Positions 1 through 11,502 of a stretch of DNA of 64,000 bases are shown here, piece by piece. This stretch comes from Pholiota molesta. Lineage: Eukaryota > Basidiomycota > Agaricomycetes > Agaricales > Strophariaceae. The translations under genes and the position numbers were made by a program. The notes under the pieces were generated by a model, which searched no databases, was not told where the DNA came from, and saw only the letters and a program-made list of their open reading frames with translations. The stretch spans positions 62,001 through 126,000 of the forward strand of contig JACGCK010000098.1 in NCBI GenBank assembly GCA_014925825.1. The letters run 5' to 3'. The first letter of the stretch is position 1. Each line of letters starts with the position of its first letter.

Positions 1-3000
1 CACCCCATTTCTCGTTTCCAGTCCATTGCACATCGCACGGGGACCTGGAAAAACCCACGTCAAACGACGTTATTAGTGCCATCAAGGGTTCTCTCGGGTG
101 CGTTGCCAGCGAAGATCGCGCGCTAGAACTTTCCGCCTGCAAATCGATGCATTTGCTGGAAGCTTGGGTCGGAGCATTACACGGAATAAGCAGTCTAGTG
201 CCATTTCCCTGTAGTTTTACGACATGGGAATGAGTCTTACGGGCTACGGATTGCTGGGTGAGTAGATACCAATCTTGCTTGGCCGCTGTGCAGATGAGGA
301 TTGCAGTTTTAAAAGTAGAAACATAACTTCATTATTCACACTCTTCATACCTTGATAAACACAATAACTGGCTCGTTTTCTGTATTCAGTTGTTATAAAA
401 TGGGCTATGAGTTCTCTTATTCAAATAGGTATGGTCTACAAGACACAGGCAAGGATGAGCAACGGACGCGGACGAGAAACCGGAGGAGGAGATGCAGATC
501 GGATTTCGCTTAGCGCACGCGGACCCTGACGAGATGTTTCCAATGCCACCATTTTCATTCTATGTACGTACACGGCTACCAAGTCATATATAAGACTACT
601 GACGTTCTCTCATTCCCTCATCCCGCTCTCCTCTGCTCTCTCCTTCTTCTCTCTTCTCACTCTATCTCGCCGAGTTCGGCGCTTCGGCTGGATCTCAGCA
701 GCGCTGCCCTCCTAGCACATCCATTCGTCGATGGCGATGTAGACCGCCTGTCTACAAGTGAGCTCTCATATTCAGTGATGAACCTGATCGCTAACGCGTC
801 CCACCTTATGTCGGCTACAGCACGCAGCCGTTTATCGCCTGGTCGCGCACAGCGTCCCATTCCAATTCGCGTACAAGTACTCAATAGCGGCGGGCAACGG
901 GGACCTATGTGACGAGGTGAGCGCTGTCCTTCAGGATGACATACGCACCGCACTACCATAGTCCTCCCGCAGCGGATAGCCCTCTGCGCTTCGACGCTCA
1001 TCTGGAACGCGTAGTGAGTAGCTTGCTGCTCGTCTCGCCGTGATATTGCTTACTGCCTCTCATAGCGCCTGCAAGGGCTTTGGTTGTCGTCGGTTATACG
1101 CGATACGCCGGCGCCGTGCCCTTGTGCAACTGGGTCAGCAAGCCTCAGTGCTGGATATATCCAGGGTAAGTCAAAATCATGAACGTTCTGATAAATGTGC
1201 TCACCGTCCTCGCGTTCATCCCATCCGCTCCTTTACAGGACCTTCCGCTTGTTGTCGTCGCTCTCGTTGCCAAGTGCAGATGGGCGAATCTTCGGATGTC
1301 CAGCTATTCGCGTCGTCGTTCATGCGCCGGGACGAGGCGCCATCCCGCAGACCCTCCGCTACTTCGTCTGGATGCCGCACACAGGCGGCGCATCGACTTG
1401 AGGCCCGTTGTCGGCATCCTCGATGGTACATGGTATAGATGGGCGAGTGTTCAGACATCGCGCCGAGCCGTTCGTGTCGTCAGTCAGTCGAGGCGCCTCG
1501 ATTTCAGGCCTGATGCAGGTGAGTAGTTGCTGCAGGTCGAATCGGCACCGCACTCACAAATGCCCACCCTCGTAGATCTCCTTCTCGTCGTCATTCCGCA
1601 CCTGGCAGCTTGGCCATTTTGTCCTCGACGGCGATCGTCGCGTTGCTGACCGTTGCTTTCGCCTCCAACGCCCTCGCGAGTCGAGCCGCTGTCGTCCAAG
1701 CCACGCCGTGAGTGATCTAGCGTCGTCGTCTCGTTGCGGACTATGCTACGGGCCGTGATTCGTTCGTTACATATCCCAGCGTCGTCGCTCGTTGATGACT
1801 CTCCTCTGGTGTCCGTATATCGCCCTTGCATTCTCTGTTGCAGCAGTGTCGTCGCGTTGTTGACCCAGCTACATGTCGGCGCGTGTCACAGTGACTTGCT
1901 GGTGAGTCTTGTCGTTGCCGGGCGCCATCGTCTTCAAGGCTGTAATGCGGCGAGAACGTCTTCTGCGGCGAAGGCAAGGTAGGGCTCACTGATTTTCCTG
2001 CAGCTGAGCATCCTTGCGCTCGTCCCCTGCGAGTCGAGCCGCCGTCGTCCAAGCCACGCCGTGAGCGATCCAGCGTCGTCGTCTCGTTGCGGACTATGCC
2101 GCGGTGACCGTATATATCGCCCGTGCCATTCGTAGTGTCGTCGCTGCGCCGCCGGTGTGCCTAGTGTACTATTGTGAGCGCGACATTGAGAGGAGAGGAG
2201 ATGGGATGAGATCGACACACCTGGGAGGTGCGCGCTGACCGTGCGGCGTGGCTCCTGCGCGCTATGGTGCCCATGGACCACGATCCATACGATCCGAAGT
2301 CGCCCGCCCGCCGATGTGCGCCGATGTCGTCTGGATCTCCTGCTCGCGCGCTCGCGCTCTCGCCGTAGTCTTTGTATGCCGCGCTGGGAGGTTCTGCTGG
2401 TAAGTTCAGCCCTCGCCGACGTTTGCGCGTAGCTATGTACGCACCAGTGTTTTCGTCTCCTGCCCCTCGCGAGTCAACCCGTTGTTGCCCAAGCCACGCA
2501 GTGGGTCGTGCATCCCGTATCCCAACGTCGTCGTTTCGTTGCTTACTACGCTCCGGTGTCCGTATATCGTGCTAGTTTGCGGCGGATCTCTGTTACGGCA
2601 GGTCGTTGCGCCGGCGCGGTGTTGCCTAGCTCACTGCTGTAAGCGCGACGTCGAGAGGCGGGGAGATGGAATGAGATCTCGGGCTTCGATGTCGCCCAGA
2701 TATCCTCCCCGTGGTCGCCGGCGCACCCAGTTCCGCTCGTCGTGGATGTTTGTATGCCGCTCTGGAGGTGCTGCTAGTATGTTAAGCACGACGAGGCATG
2801 GGACTTGAAAATGCGACGCCGGCGTCGATGCCGGGCTGGTGTATGCTGCGGTGACCCGCGCGTGCCGTTCGTAGTGTCGTCACTGCGCCTAGTGTACTGC
2901 TGTGAGCATGACGTGGAGAGGAGAGGGGATGGGATAGCCGGAGGTGCTGCTGGTGTGTTAAGAGGCACACGTTTTGTATGGATAGCGTGGGCGATGGACT

Positions 3001-3362
3001 GGGAACTTGCGGACGCGGGCGTCGACGGTGGAGTTGGTATCTCGCGTGATACGCCGAAGCGGCACGGATGAGGCACGATGTATGCGGCGGGAGGTGTTCG
3101 TGTCGAGGAGACGATGCGGAGACGGATGCGCGGCGGGATGGCTGCGGGCATGTGACTCATCGGCGCGCTGTGTCGTGGAGGACAGCGGAGAGGCAGGTGA
3201 GGCACTTTGCAATGGGTGTTGGGAGAAGCCCAATAACTTGCACGTGATTAGCACTGCTTGAACACAACATCGTCGCCTTCTTCCAGTTCAACTTATACGC
3301 CGATGCTCTGAACATACGCTTCAAGACAGTTACAGCTTCATCTTGTGTCGATATATCAGCCG
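1..3362. other. GC-rich region without a recognisable protein gene
   Basis: No reading frame here is long or resembles a known family. A TATA-like stretch (about 584-591) is followed by a pyrimidine-rich leader and then several good splice-site pairs, for example donors near 761, 909, 1012, 1167 and 1517 and acceptors near 822, 1068, 1239 and 1576. This could be a spliced non-coding transcript or a gene too diverged to read. The right half carries decayed repeats listed separately. The last 100 bp are the 5' flank of the ALG12 gene. Confidence 0.5.
1671..2960 (+). repeat. Decayed direct repeats, at least three irregular units
   Basis: A block of about 75 bp starting gagtcgagccg and containing ccaagccacgc and cgtcgtcgtctcgttgc occurs near 1671, 2025 and 2463, progressively diverged. 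A second block (cctagtgtact followed by gagaggagaggagatggga) occurs near 2159, 2624 and 2887. A third (gtatgccgc followed by ggaggt.ctgctgg) occurs near 2374, 2752 and 2938. The blocks keep their order, so this is a decayed array of units of roughly 260-470 bp. Confidence 0.7.
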
Positions 3363-5360
3363 ATGAGTATCGTGCAAGACGCTGTCTTCTTCCTCGCGGG
3401 CTGGGCCCACGTTGTCCTCGCGCCGTACACCAAGGTTGAAGAAAGCTTCAACCTCCACGCAGTCCACGATGTCCTGATGTATGGAGTCGGCCCCAAAAGC
3501 TTGCTCAACGTGCGTATCTAACTACCAATGTCATCTTGAAACTCACATCTTCGATAACAAGTACGACCACTTCGTCTTTCCCGGGGCGGTACCGCGGACT
3601 TTTGTTGGAAGTGTGTTGCTTGCATGGCTCACGAAGCCGGTTATATGGATGGCTGCACGGCAGGGCTATCTTTCTACAAAGTTTGACATGCAGGTTCTAG
3701 GTATGTGTTGTTGAAATCCCGCGAAGTATTACATGACCTGATTCCATTCCAGCGCGTCTTGTTCTGGCAAGTTTGAATGCATGGGTGCTGTGCCTCATCA
3801 GAAGAAGTACTGGGCGCCGCTTTGGAACAAATGCTGGAGTGCTCTTCACGTTATTGACGTGTTCACAATTCCACTACCTATTCTGGATGGGACGGACGAT
3901 ACCAAACATGTTCGCTGCGATACCCGGTGCGTTTATGCATTCCTGCTCATGTTGTCATGCTTATGCCACCTAAAGTGAATTTTGCAACTTACCTTCTGCT
4001 TGATCGCGAATATACGATGCGGAAACCTTCCGAGATGAGCATCATTGGCGCCATATCCCTCCTCACGTTTACTGCTGTTGTCTTCCGCGCCGAAGTCGCA
4101 CTCCTACTTGGTCCATTGTGCCTCCACCTCCTTATTACACGCAGAATCACGTTTTCCAAGCTGATCAGAATTGGTCTGGTATCAGGCTTGGTGTCGCTTG
4201 GTGAGTTTTCCGTCGTCGACAGAGAGTTGGCTGTGTTCTGATTGATAAATGCCCATAGCTCTAACAGTGCTTGTCGATTCTTACTTCTGGAAAAAGCCTT
4301 TACTCTGGCCCGAATTCTCAGGGATATATTTCAACGTCATACAAGGCAAAAGCGCCGAATGGGGTGTAAATGTCGTCTTCCCAGCCTTCCCTTTACGCGT
4401 CGCTAAATCTTTCTTTTCCCTTCTAGACTTCACCCAGACTCACCTATATCACCTCGTACCTGCCCAAACTTCTTCTCGGCGCTCTTCCACTATCCCTGAT
4501 TGGATATTTTATTGACTTACAAATCCGGACGATGATGACACCCCACCTCGCTTTTATTGCACTGATAAGCTGCCTTGGACATAAAGAGTGGCGGTTCATA
4601 ATTTATACGGTACCGGTTTTCAATGTCGCAGCTGCGAGGGCGGCCAGGTATCTGTAGGTTCCTCCTAACGTGTCTTCACCTAGATGCACATTACTGACTG
4701 GATCATCAAGTTTTAGCGTGTCGCGTTATCTGGAAGGCTTAACCGGCCGTCTGCTCTATCTCGGTGTAGTCGGAATCGTATGTGGCAACTTCGCCATAAC
4801 TCTCTTGTCCATCAATGCTTCCATGCACAACTACCCCGGCGGTGAAGCCCTCTACATGTTCCATCAACTCTACCCCGCCGATACATATTGTAAGTCTCCT
4901 TCATCCCATGGCACATCACGATCACTACTCACTCCACCATCCTTCAGCCACACCTCACGTCCACATCTCCAACCTCGCCGCGCAAACCGGCGCCTCCCTC
5001 TTCCTCCACCTCAACGCCCCACCATACCCCCCCTCCCTCGACACCCCCGACCATCCCCCGTGGACGTACAACAAGACCGAATCACTGACGCCCCAGGCGC
5101 TCTCCGCGTCCGCCTCGCGCGTGACGCACCTTGTCTCCGAGGTGGCGCCTGCAGACGACCGCGCGCTGGATGCGATGTGGCGCACGGTGGGCGTCGTGCG
5201 CGGGTTCGAGTGGTGGGCGGTGGATTGGGAGGTGTTGAAGGGGCGCGGGGAGGGCGAGGGGAGGGGGTGGATGGAGAGGGTGGTGGGGGCGTTGGGGATG
5301 GTGGAGAGCGAGAAGCTTTGGGTGTTGGAGAGGAATGGGTTTAGGAGGCTCGATATTTAG
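3363..5360 (+). CDS. ALG12: Dolichyl-P-mannose:Man7GlcNAc2-PP-dolichol alpha-1,6-mannosyltransferase (ALG12, GT22)
   Basis: ER membrane enzyme of N-glycan assembly that adds an alpha-1,6 mannose from dolichyl-phosphate mannose to the lipid-linked oligosaccharide. Exons 3363-3509, 3562-3700, 3753-3926, 3976-4200, 4259-4365, 4427-4647, 4717-4889 and 4948-5360 join in phase to 532 residues, the usual ALG12 length. Seen: the GT22 N-terminal motif KVEESFNLHA near residues 20-30, then FPGAVPRTF, the loop FWMGRTIPNMFA, an FRAE luminal motif, SAEWGTSP spanning an intron, and HKEWRFI, all as in ALG12. Multiple hydrophobic segments fit a polytopic protein. The C-terminal exon is GC-rich and more variable. 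PIG-B, ALG9 and SMP3 are relatives in GT22, but WGTSP and HKEWRFI favour ALG12. The start is the first ATG before the EESFNLHA motif. Confidence 0.93.
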
Positions 5361-5867
5361 GTGATAGAATTATCTGGGGTTGATGTATAGTGCGACGTCT
5401 GGAATATATCTTGTATAATAGGATACTAGTATTTATTTTTATAGGCCTAAGCAAGTTGTTCGGCATCGTTATCTGATAGAAACTTGCGTCGAACTGATAT
5501 CTTTCTGCGATACATAGGTCACATGGCCCTTGCAGACATCTTTCGCACACAGATCAAACTTAGACGACGCTTTCAGCTTTTAAATTTGGTATTATTCATT
5601 AATAATGTTCACAACCTGTCAGGACATGTCAGTGTGGGATCCAAAGACAAGACTTTGACACTGCTGGGGATCAACAATTGTTTGAGGTGAAAAATGCATT
5701 CAAAACTTGTGTAAGGTTGGTTAAAATTAACACCATACAAATTATTAATTTTAAGAGCATTCTACTGAGCGAGAAACACAATAAGAATCAGATTGGAAGA
5801 TAAACTTTTGCCCAGATTTAGCATACAATAGAACTTAGCCCATTTTGATAGATTTCGGACGAATTCT
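5361..5867. other. AT-rich intergenic stretch
   Basis: 3' flank of the mannosyltransferase gene and 5' flank of the F-box gene. The DNA is AT-rich with no recognisable gene. Nothing else seen. Confidence 0.6.
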
Positions 5868-5927
5868 TTGTTTTACAAAATGTGGTATTCTGCCAAAGCA
5901 CTAGTGGATATCCAATATTACTCAAAC

Positions 5928-7799
5928 ATGGAGCTTAACGAGAACCAGCAAGATACCGTCGTGTCCTCCCTCGGGTCCCACTTCGGGACGAACTATACAC
6001 CCACGCACGATGAGCTCTTGGAGATCCATAACCTTTTGGTAGAGCCATCTGCCAGAATTTCGGAGCTGGAAGTCGAACTGGCTCGGATTGTCGCAACGCA
6101 CACGAAGCTCAAGCGGCTGGTGGCCAACTATCGAGCGCTTGCATCTCCCATGCGCAGGCTGCCCGTCGACCTCCTCCGTGAGGTTTTCCACCATTGTCTT
6201 CCGACGGAGCACAACGCGATCCTCAGCCACAAGGAGGCACCTGCGGTACTGACCCACGTATGTAGTGCCTGGCGCGCCGTCGCGCTTGCTACTCCAGTGC
6301 TCTGGGCCGCTCTTCACATACCCGTGCCCCAGCCCGAGAAATACAAGGATTTCAGGCCAAATTCAGAGATGGAGGCGTACCAAACATCGATGACGGACGC
6401 AATGTGGAAGCGGACTAGGGCAATGAAGGAATGGCTAGCCCGCTCTGGTGCATGCAGATTGAGCATCTCATTGCACGTTGTGCGTATGCAGGGCCCAAAT
6501 TATAGAAATCTAAGCCACAAGGCCGAGGAAGAGGAATTTCTCAACACCCTCATATTACATTCCAAGCGCTGGCGCTCGATAACATTTGTATCCCGCCCAG
6601 AGTACCTCAGACCTGTCTCTGCACTCACAGCGGAAGATGTCCCCACACTCGAAGAACTCGCCATCAAGCTTAGACACTACTCAGGTTTTGATCAACTGCC
6701 CCTCCTTTGGGAGAAGTCATCTTTCCTTAGCGCCCCTCGCCTCCACCGCGTGTCGTTCGTTAATCTCGACGAGAATATTAATATGCTACCCCTCCGGTGG
6801 CAGCAGTTAACCTATCTTTCGCTAACAGGCACACCCACTGGCTGGGAGAATAGGGTCAATCAGAATCTCGCCAACATCGCAGCGCTTCTCGCGAAGTGCC
6901 CTGGGCTCGTTTCAGCGAGGCTGGTGATAGATTCAGGCGACCCCGTCTCGGCCTGGGCGCCATCTCCACCGTGCAGGAGCCCCATCCTGCTTCCCCACCT
7001 CGTCGAGTTGGCTTTACAGAATGACGTATCAGATACCTCGTCGTTCTTCGCGATGCTGGACATGCCGCGGCTGACGACGCTCAGTTATCACACCCCGGAA
7101 AGGGAGGAGCCCGCCGGCGAGCTCATCGCGCTCGTCAGACGTAGCAGCGAAACGCTTGTCAAATTGACGATCTATTCGGCCATGTTCTCCCGCGAGGACT
7201 TCTTCTCGCTATTGAAGGCCGCATGTAGGATAAAGAGCCTCTCGAACAGGCTGAGAAAGACAATGACTGATCCTTGGGAAGAACCAAAAGCGCTCCATTT
7301 CGATGATGTCTTCCTCGGTATGTTGGTAGGCAAGCGCCTGAGTCTGCCGAAGTTGGACACGGAAGGAGACGCAAAGCTGCAGGAAGAGGACGCCCAGGAA
7401 GCCGAAGAGGTGGCGGATATCTATTCCTGTGTCCTTCTTCCCGAGCTGGAGAGCTTCGATTCTTGTAGCCGCGTAAACTTCACGGGCGAGGGGCTACTGG
7501 AATGCCTCATGCTACGCCAAGGTCTCGCCCATGGCCGGACCGACTCTGTTGCAAATTCCACCATTTCCGGTGCGCAGGCAGGAGGTGTCGATGTTGCATA
7601 TAGTGCGCCCTATTGCAAGTTCGAACACTTTTCTGTACCAGTCGGCAGGCGGGACACTCTGCCAGTATCTGAGCAACTCGCTTTTTTGATGAAGGAAGAC
7701 CGCGCACTGCATCTGTCTTATAACCCGGTAGAAATTTCCTATGTCCGAGTCTCACCAGCGGAAGGAATTGTAGATGCAATGGCATCCAGTTTTTGCTAG
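5928..7799 (+). CDS. F-box/LRR-like protein, paralogue 1
   Basis: Uninterrupted frame of 623 residues from the ATG that matches the starts of two paralogues at 12-16.5 kb (MELNENQQD). An in-frame ATG 60 bases upstream is possible. Seen: a short coiled-coil-like N-terminus (residues 30-65), then an F-box (about 70-125) with MRRLPVDLLREVFHHCLP, AVLTHVCSAWRAVAL and TPVLWAALHI. This is the usual agaricomycete F-box form, followed by degenerate leucine-rich stretches to the end. F-box proteins of this kind bind Skp1 and recruit substrates to SCF ubiquitin ligases; the target here is unknown. Compared with its paralogues it lacks about 14 residues of the coiled coil just before the F-box. No intron is needed. 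Confidence 0.85.
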   Translation: MELNENQQDTVVSSLGSHFGTNYTPTHDELLEIHNLLVEPSARISELEVELARIVATHTKLKRLVANYRALASPMRRLPVDLLREVFHHCLPTEHNAILSHKEAPAVLTHVCSAWRAVALATPVLWAALHIPVPQPEKYKDFRPNSEMEAYQTSMTDAMWKRTRAMKEWLARSGACRLSISLHVVRMQGPNYRNLSHKAEEEEFLNTLILHSKRWRSITFVSRPEYLRPVSALTAEDVPTLEELAIKLRHYSGFDQLPLLWEKSSFLSAPRLHRVSFVNLDENINMLPLRWQQLTYLSLTGTPTGWENRVNQNLANIAALLAKCPGLVSARLVIDSGDPVSAWAPSPPCRSPILLPHLVELALQNDVSDTSSFFAMLDMPRLTTLSYHTPEREEPAGELIALVRRSSETLVKLTIYSAMFSREDFFSLLKAACRIKSLSNRLRKTMTDPWEEPKALHFDDVFLGMLVGKRLSLPKLDTEGDAKLQEEDAQEAEEVADIYSCVLLPELESFDSCSRVNFTGEGLLECLMLRQGLAHGRTDSVANSTISGAQAGGVDVAYSAPYCKFEHFSVPVGRRDTLPVSEQLAFLMKEDRALHLSYNPVEISYVRVSPAEGIVDAMASSFC

Positions 7800-7916
7800 G
7801 AGCGAGTATGGTGTAGTTTGAAGTAAAACATCGACCGTGGCAGTCATGCCGGCGTCGACGAACTTTGTTCTCAAATACCGCCTTGCATGGTTAACTTTGA
7901 CTATCAAATTAAGTCT

Positions 7917-9206
7917 TTATATAGGCGACAATGCAATCAGCAATCTTTCTTGCTCTTCGTCCGTCATAGGAGTTTTAGGCCGAGGGCGCAATCTCTCCTT
8001 TATCCACCCCACCATCTTCTTCCAGCTCAACTGCTTGAGATTGAGCCAACCGCCGCTCTTCCCCGATATCCGCTCGGGGCGGACCCGATGCTGCTCGTCA
8101 ACGACGACAAACACGGCGGCGAGCGTCGTGAACACCGAGCCGAGCGTGGTGCTTGCGGTGATCATGAACATGATGATCATCTGCAGCTTCGCCGCCTGCT
8201 GCACGGACGCGCCGCCCAGGAGCGCGCCCGTCATCATCCCGGGGATCGCGATGATCCCAATGACGCTGGTACGGGCGCGTCAGCGAGAGGACATGCGGTT
8301 GGGGGATACGGGACACACCTCATTTGGTTGATGGGCGGCGTCAGCGCGAGCTTGAGCGCTTGCACGACGATGGGTCGGCAGGCTTCCATCCGCGTGGCGC
8401 CGAATGCTAGATAGATTTCCACCTTGTCCTTGTTTTCCCTGATGCGACAGACGTGAGCAATGCGAAATACCATGTGAACATGACCTTACTGCAGTTCCTT
8501 GAGAACGAAACCAACGGCAATGACGATCCCGGAAACAGTGGCGCCGCACAGCATACCCACAATCGGGACTGCAAGAACATGAGAATCGTGCGCAGCCGAT
8601 GGTAGAATTGTTTGGACGCACTATACTGCACAGGGACCCAAAATGGGGTCACCCCCATGGCAAACCGCGCCCCGATAATGGAGATCGGTATGGTCGATCC
8701 AAGCATTGCGACTAGGACTACAAAAAACTATCAAAAGATGACGATCAGATTTTGGTATACTGTGAAAGACTATGGAGGAAAATACCATATGCTGAAACCT
8801 TCGAGAAGATTTATTGACGACTGGATAACAACCGAACTCTGAGAACTTTGAATTCTAGCAGGTTTTCAGACATACCTGTTTCAAATGTTCCCAAGAAGTT
8901 GAGAACGACTATTTGGGCTCGATGAATTTCCGTGAGAGGTGGAAGAACCGGGACCGACTCACCGCTGATGAGTGCGACCGTCCACGGGTTCTTGTTGTCG
9001 AAGACTTGCTGCAGAATCGTCGCGACGGCGGCCAATTGGCCTATGCATCTTAGCGCTGCGACTAACAGGGACACCCCCGCACCCAGACGGAAGACAGTCG
9101 AGATACCGATGTCAAAGATGATGAACGCTAGTCCGATGGCTACATTTAGCCATGTCAGATCCGACTGGGTCGTCTGCCCAGGAATGCCGATTGGAATATC
9201 TGACAT
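7917..9206 (-). CDS. UPF0014 family membrane protein (FetB/ALS3-like permease)
   Basis: Seven exons on the minus strand (9206-8963, 8908-8876, 8820-8786, 8727-8622, 8568-8490, 8438-8319, 8265-7917) join to 321 residues. Two exons are only 33 and 35 bp. Seen: hydrophobic segments beginning LTWLNVAIGLAFIIFDIGIS, the core QYIPIVGMLCGATVSG, the amphipathic LAFGATRMEACRP (cytosolic coupling-helix-like), then INQMSVIGIIAIPGMMTGA and QQAAKLQMIIMFMI. These are the conserved landmarks of UPF0014, whose members include bacterial FetB (iron export with FetA) and plant ALS3/STAR2 (aluminium tolerance). The bacterial protein pairs with a separate ATPase; none is seen nearby. The substrate in fungi is not established. 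It is transcribed divergently from the reductase gene about 1 kb away. Confidence 0.88.
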
Positions 9207-10213
9207 GGTTGATCAGCGAGACATCTAAGTAAGCTGTAGCGTTAGAAACGTAGGGACGAGGGACATTTCAACTCACGAAACGCAAGAAGGCGGTTATGGC
9301 GGTCGAGCGGAAAGGCGCACGTTACGGTTCAAAGCGCAGCGTCTTCATTATGTAAGTCGGAATCCCAATAATAGAGAGCGTGAGAAGGATCTATTTTTGG
9401 CTGCCTCGTGTGCCATGGGGCCATGCACGCACATCCTTATAAAGGACCCGCTCCTGCGGGGGAAGCTCGCTGCGCCATCCAAGAGGTAGACGTCGACTCC
9501 GGCCCGGGTGTTCGGCGGGTGAAGCCGGGTGAAGCCGGCGTCCCAATGAGTGACAGGGATTGAATGCAACTCTCAAGCCCCACACATACCCGGCTTTTGA
9601 GGCCCAAGCAAGTTCAAAAAGTCGAAAAAACACACTTGCAGATATGATATATGAAAGAAACTCAACGATTACATTCAGAAAAGCCTGGATATATGACAAA
9701 TAGTGTATGGAACAAAAGCCAAAATGACGAAACAATACGCCAAAACTCCTGGATTTTTTGGCATATTCATAAATGAGACCTCTATCCCTAACTACTATGT
9801 AAGTTTGAGGGGTCTGGAAAGTCAAACGAGTGAGATATGACGCTAACAACAAACTGGGGACCATTTTCGTAAACAATATTTGTCCTTGTTTGCAGCCCGG
9901 TTCAGCCCTAAGAGAATGATTGCTCGCTTCGCTCGCAATCAGCGATTTCTCACTTACACGTATCATCGATACTCCTTCAAGGACGCATAGCTTGCACGCG
10001 AGCATCTAGTCATTGCACCCACCGTATCAGGTTCACAAAGGATCTCTTCAAGTCAATTCAGTCTTATTCCTATCAAAGAGACTCGGAGGACTATTACCAG
10101 AGTGCGTATAAATAGCAGGATACAACGTGTGTGCCAACTGCTGAGATCTCCGCACAGCCGATTTCGACCCTCAACTTATCTTTATCCACTCCTGACATCA
10201 CTACATAAGTACA
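9207..10213. other. Divergent intergenic region between UPF0014 and reductase genes
   Basis: About 1 kb with the promoters of two divergent genes. An open frame of 204 codons on the minus strand (9391-10005) has no recognisable domain, biased composition and no conserved motif, so it is not called as a gene. No other feature seen apart from the TATA box. Confidence 0.5.
10107..10114 (+). promoter_or_regulatory. TATA box of the reductase gene
   Basis: TATAAATA, 100 bases before the ATG at 10214, in a plausible position for a fungal core promoter. Confidence 0.6.
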
Positions 10214-11502
10214 ATGGTAACTTCAACCCACAAGGCTCTTCTTCTTGACAAGAAGTTCGGAGACTTCGCCATCGGGGAGGTCGAGACACCCAAACCGAGA
10301 CCCGGGGAGATTCTGGTCAAAGTGAAGGCCGCCGCTCTGAATCCCGTTGACTGGAAGATCCGAAAATACGGTGTATTCGTCGAAAGTTACCCCGCTGTCC
10401 TTGGATCAGACATAGCGGGCGATGTCAAAGCCGTCGGAGAGGGTGTCGCAGACTTCTCCAAAGGAGATCGCGTGTGGGTACTCGTATCGTTTTCTGAATC
10501 TGTCACTGTTGCTTAACGTTTCGGTTCCAGCTTCTTCCAAGGCCAATACATCGATAGCCTGAAGAAGGCGGGGTTCCAACAATACTGCCTCTGCAGCGCC
10601 AAGATCGCCGCAAAGGTACTTATATACACCTCCTTGTCCTATGGATCATCTTTCCGATCTTGTTTTCTTCAGATCCCCGAAAAGTTTTCATACGATGAGG
10701 TTGCCAGCATCCCCGTTGCTCTTTCAGCAGCCTATGTCGGGTTGTATCAGCCCCTTCCACACGGATTTGGGCTCGAGGCTCCGATCACTGATTCCGCCAG
10801 AGCAAAATATACTGGACAGCCGTTTGTTGTGTTTGGAGGCAGTAGCTCGGTCGGCCAAGCAGGTATGTTGATTTATTCTCGATTTGCATATCGAAAATCC
10901 AACGCCATCGGCCACAGTTATCCAACTCGCGAAGCTCTCTGGATTCTCCCCCATCATCACCACGGCGTCCCTGAAACAAACCGATTTCCTCAAATCTATC
11001 GGGGCAACACACATCCTCGATCGCAGCCTGTCGACCTCTTTACTAGGGAACGAAATCACCAAAATCACCCCGGATGGACAACCTCCCAAATTCATCTTCG
11101 ATGCGATCTCGTTACCAGAGACTCAGACAACTGCCATCAACCTCCTGCCTTCGGGAGGATACTTGGCAATCGTCCAGCAGCCGAAGGTCGAGATCCCCGA
11201 GGACAAGACGCTCGTTCCGGTGGTGGGTGTATACAGAGACCATACTGCTCCTCTTTTGGACACTCTGTATCACGATAACGTGTCTCGCTTTCTTGAACAA
11301 GGGCTCATAAAGGTATGATTACTTCCACGCCTAAATTCGACGTTCGTGACCTCGAATTCACGATTTTTTTTTTGTGCGACTTCAGCCCAATGAGATTGAG
11401 GTATTGCCGAATGGTCTTGCCGGTATTCCTTCTGGACTTGAGCGCTTGGAGAAAGGGGAGGTCTCGCGATCAAAGCTTGTTGCTCACCCCTGGGAGGGGT
11501 GA
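10214..11502 (+). CDS. Medium-chain dehydrogenase/reductase, zinc-independent type (TOXD/enoyl-reductase-like)
   Basis: Exons 10214-10473, 10531-10615, 10673-10862, 10918-11312 and 11386-11502 give 348 residues, typical for MDR enzymes. Seen: an N-terminal GroES-like fold with KVKAAALNPVDWKIR and VLGSDIAGDV, then a Rossmann segment with VVFGGSSSVGQAVIQLAK (about 168-185) that would bind NAD(P)H, and GATHILDRS further on. The catalytic and structural zinc ligands of classical alcohol dehydrogenases are not evident, which fits the zinc-independent quinone/enoyl-reductase branch common in fungi. The substrate cannot be told from sequence. No biosynthetic cluster partners lie beside it. It ends in HPWEG followed by TGA. 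Confidence 0.88.

Noticed and set aside
5868..5927. Upstream in-frame ATG extending F-box paralogue 1 by 20 residues
   Set aside because: The paralogues conserve the start at MELNEN; the extension is AT-rich and only partly conserved.
9391..10005. 204-codon minus-strand frame between the UPF0014 and reductase genes
   Set aside because: No domain, odd composition and it overlaps the promoter of two divergent genes; no splice or start context supporting it.
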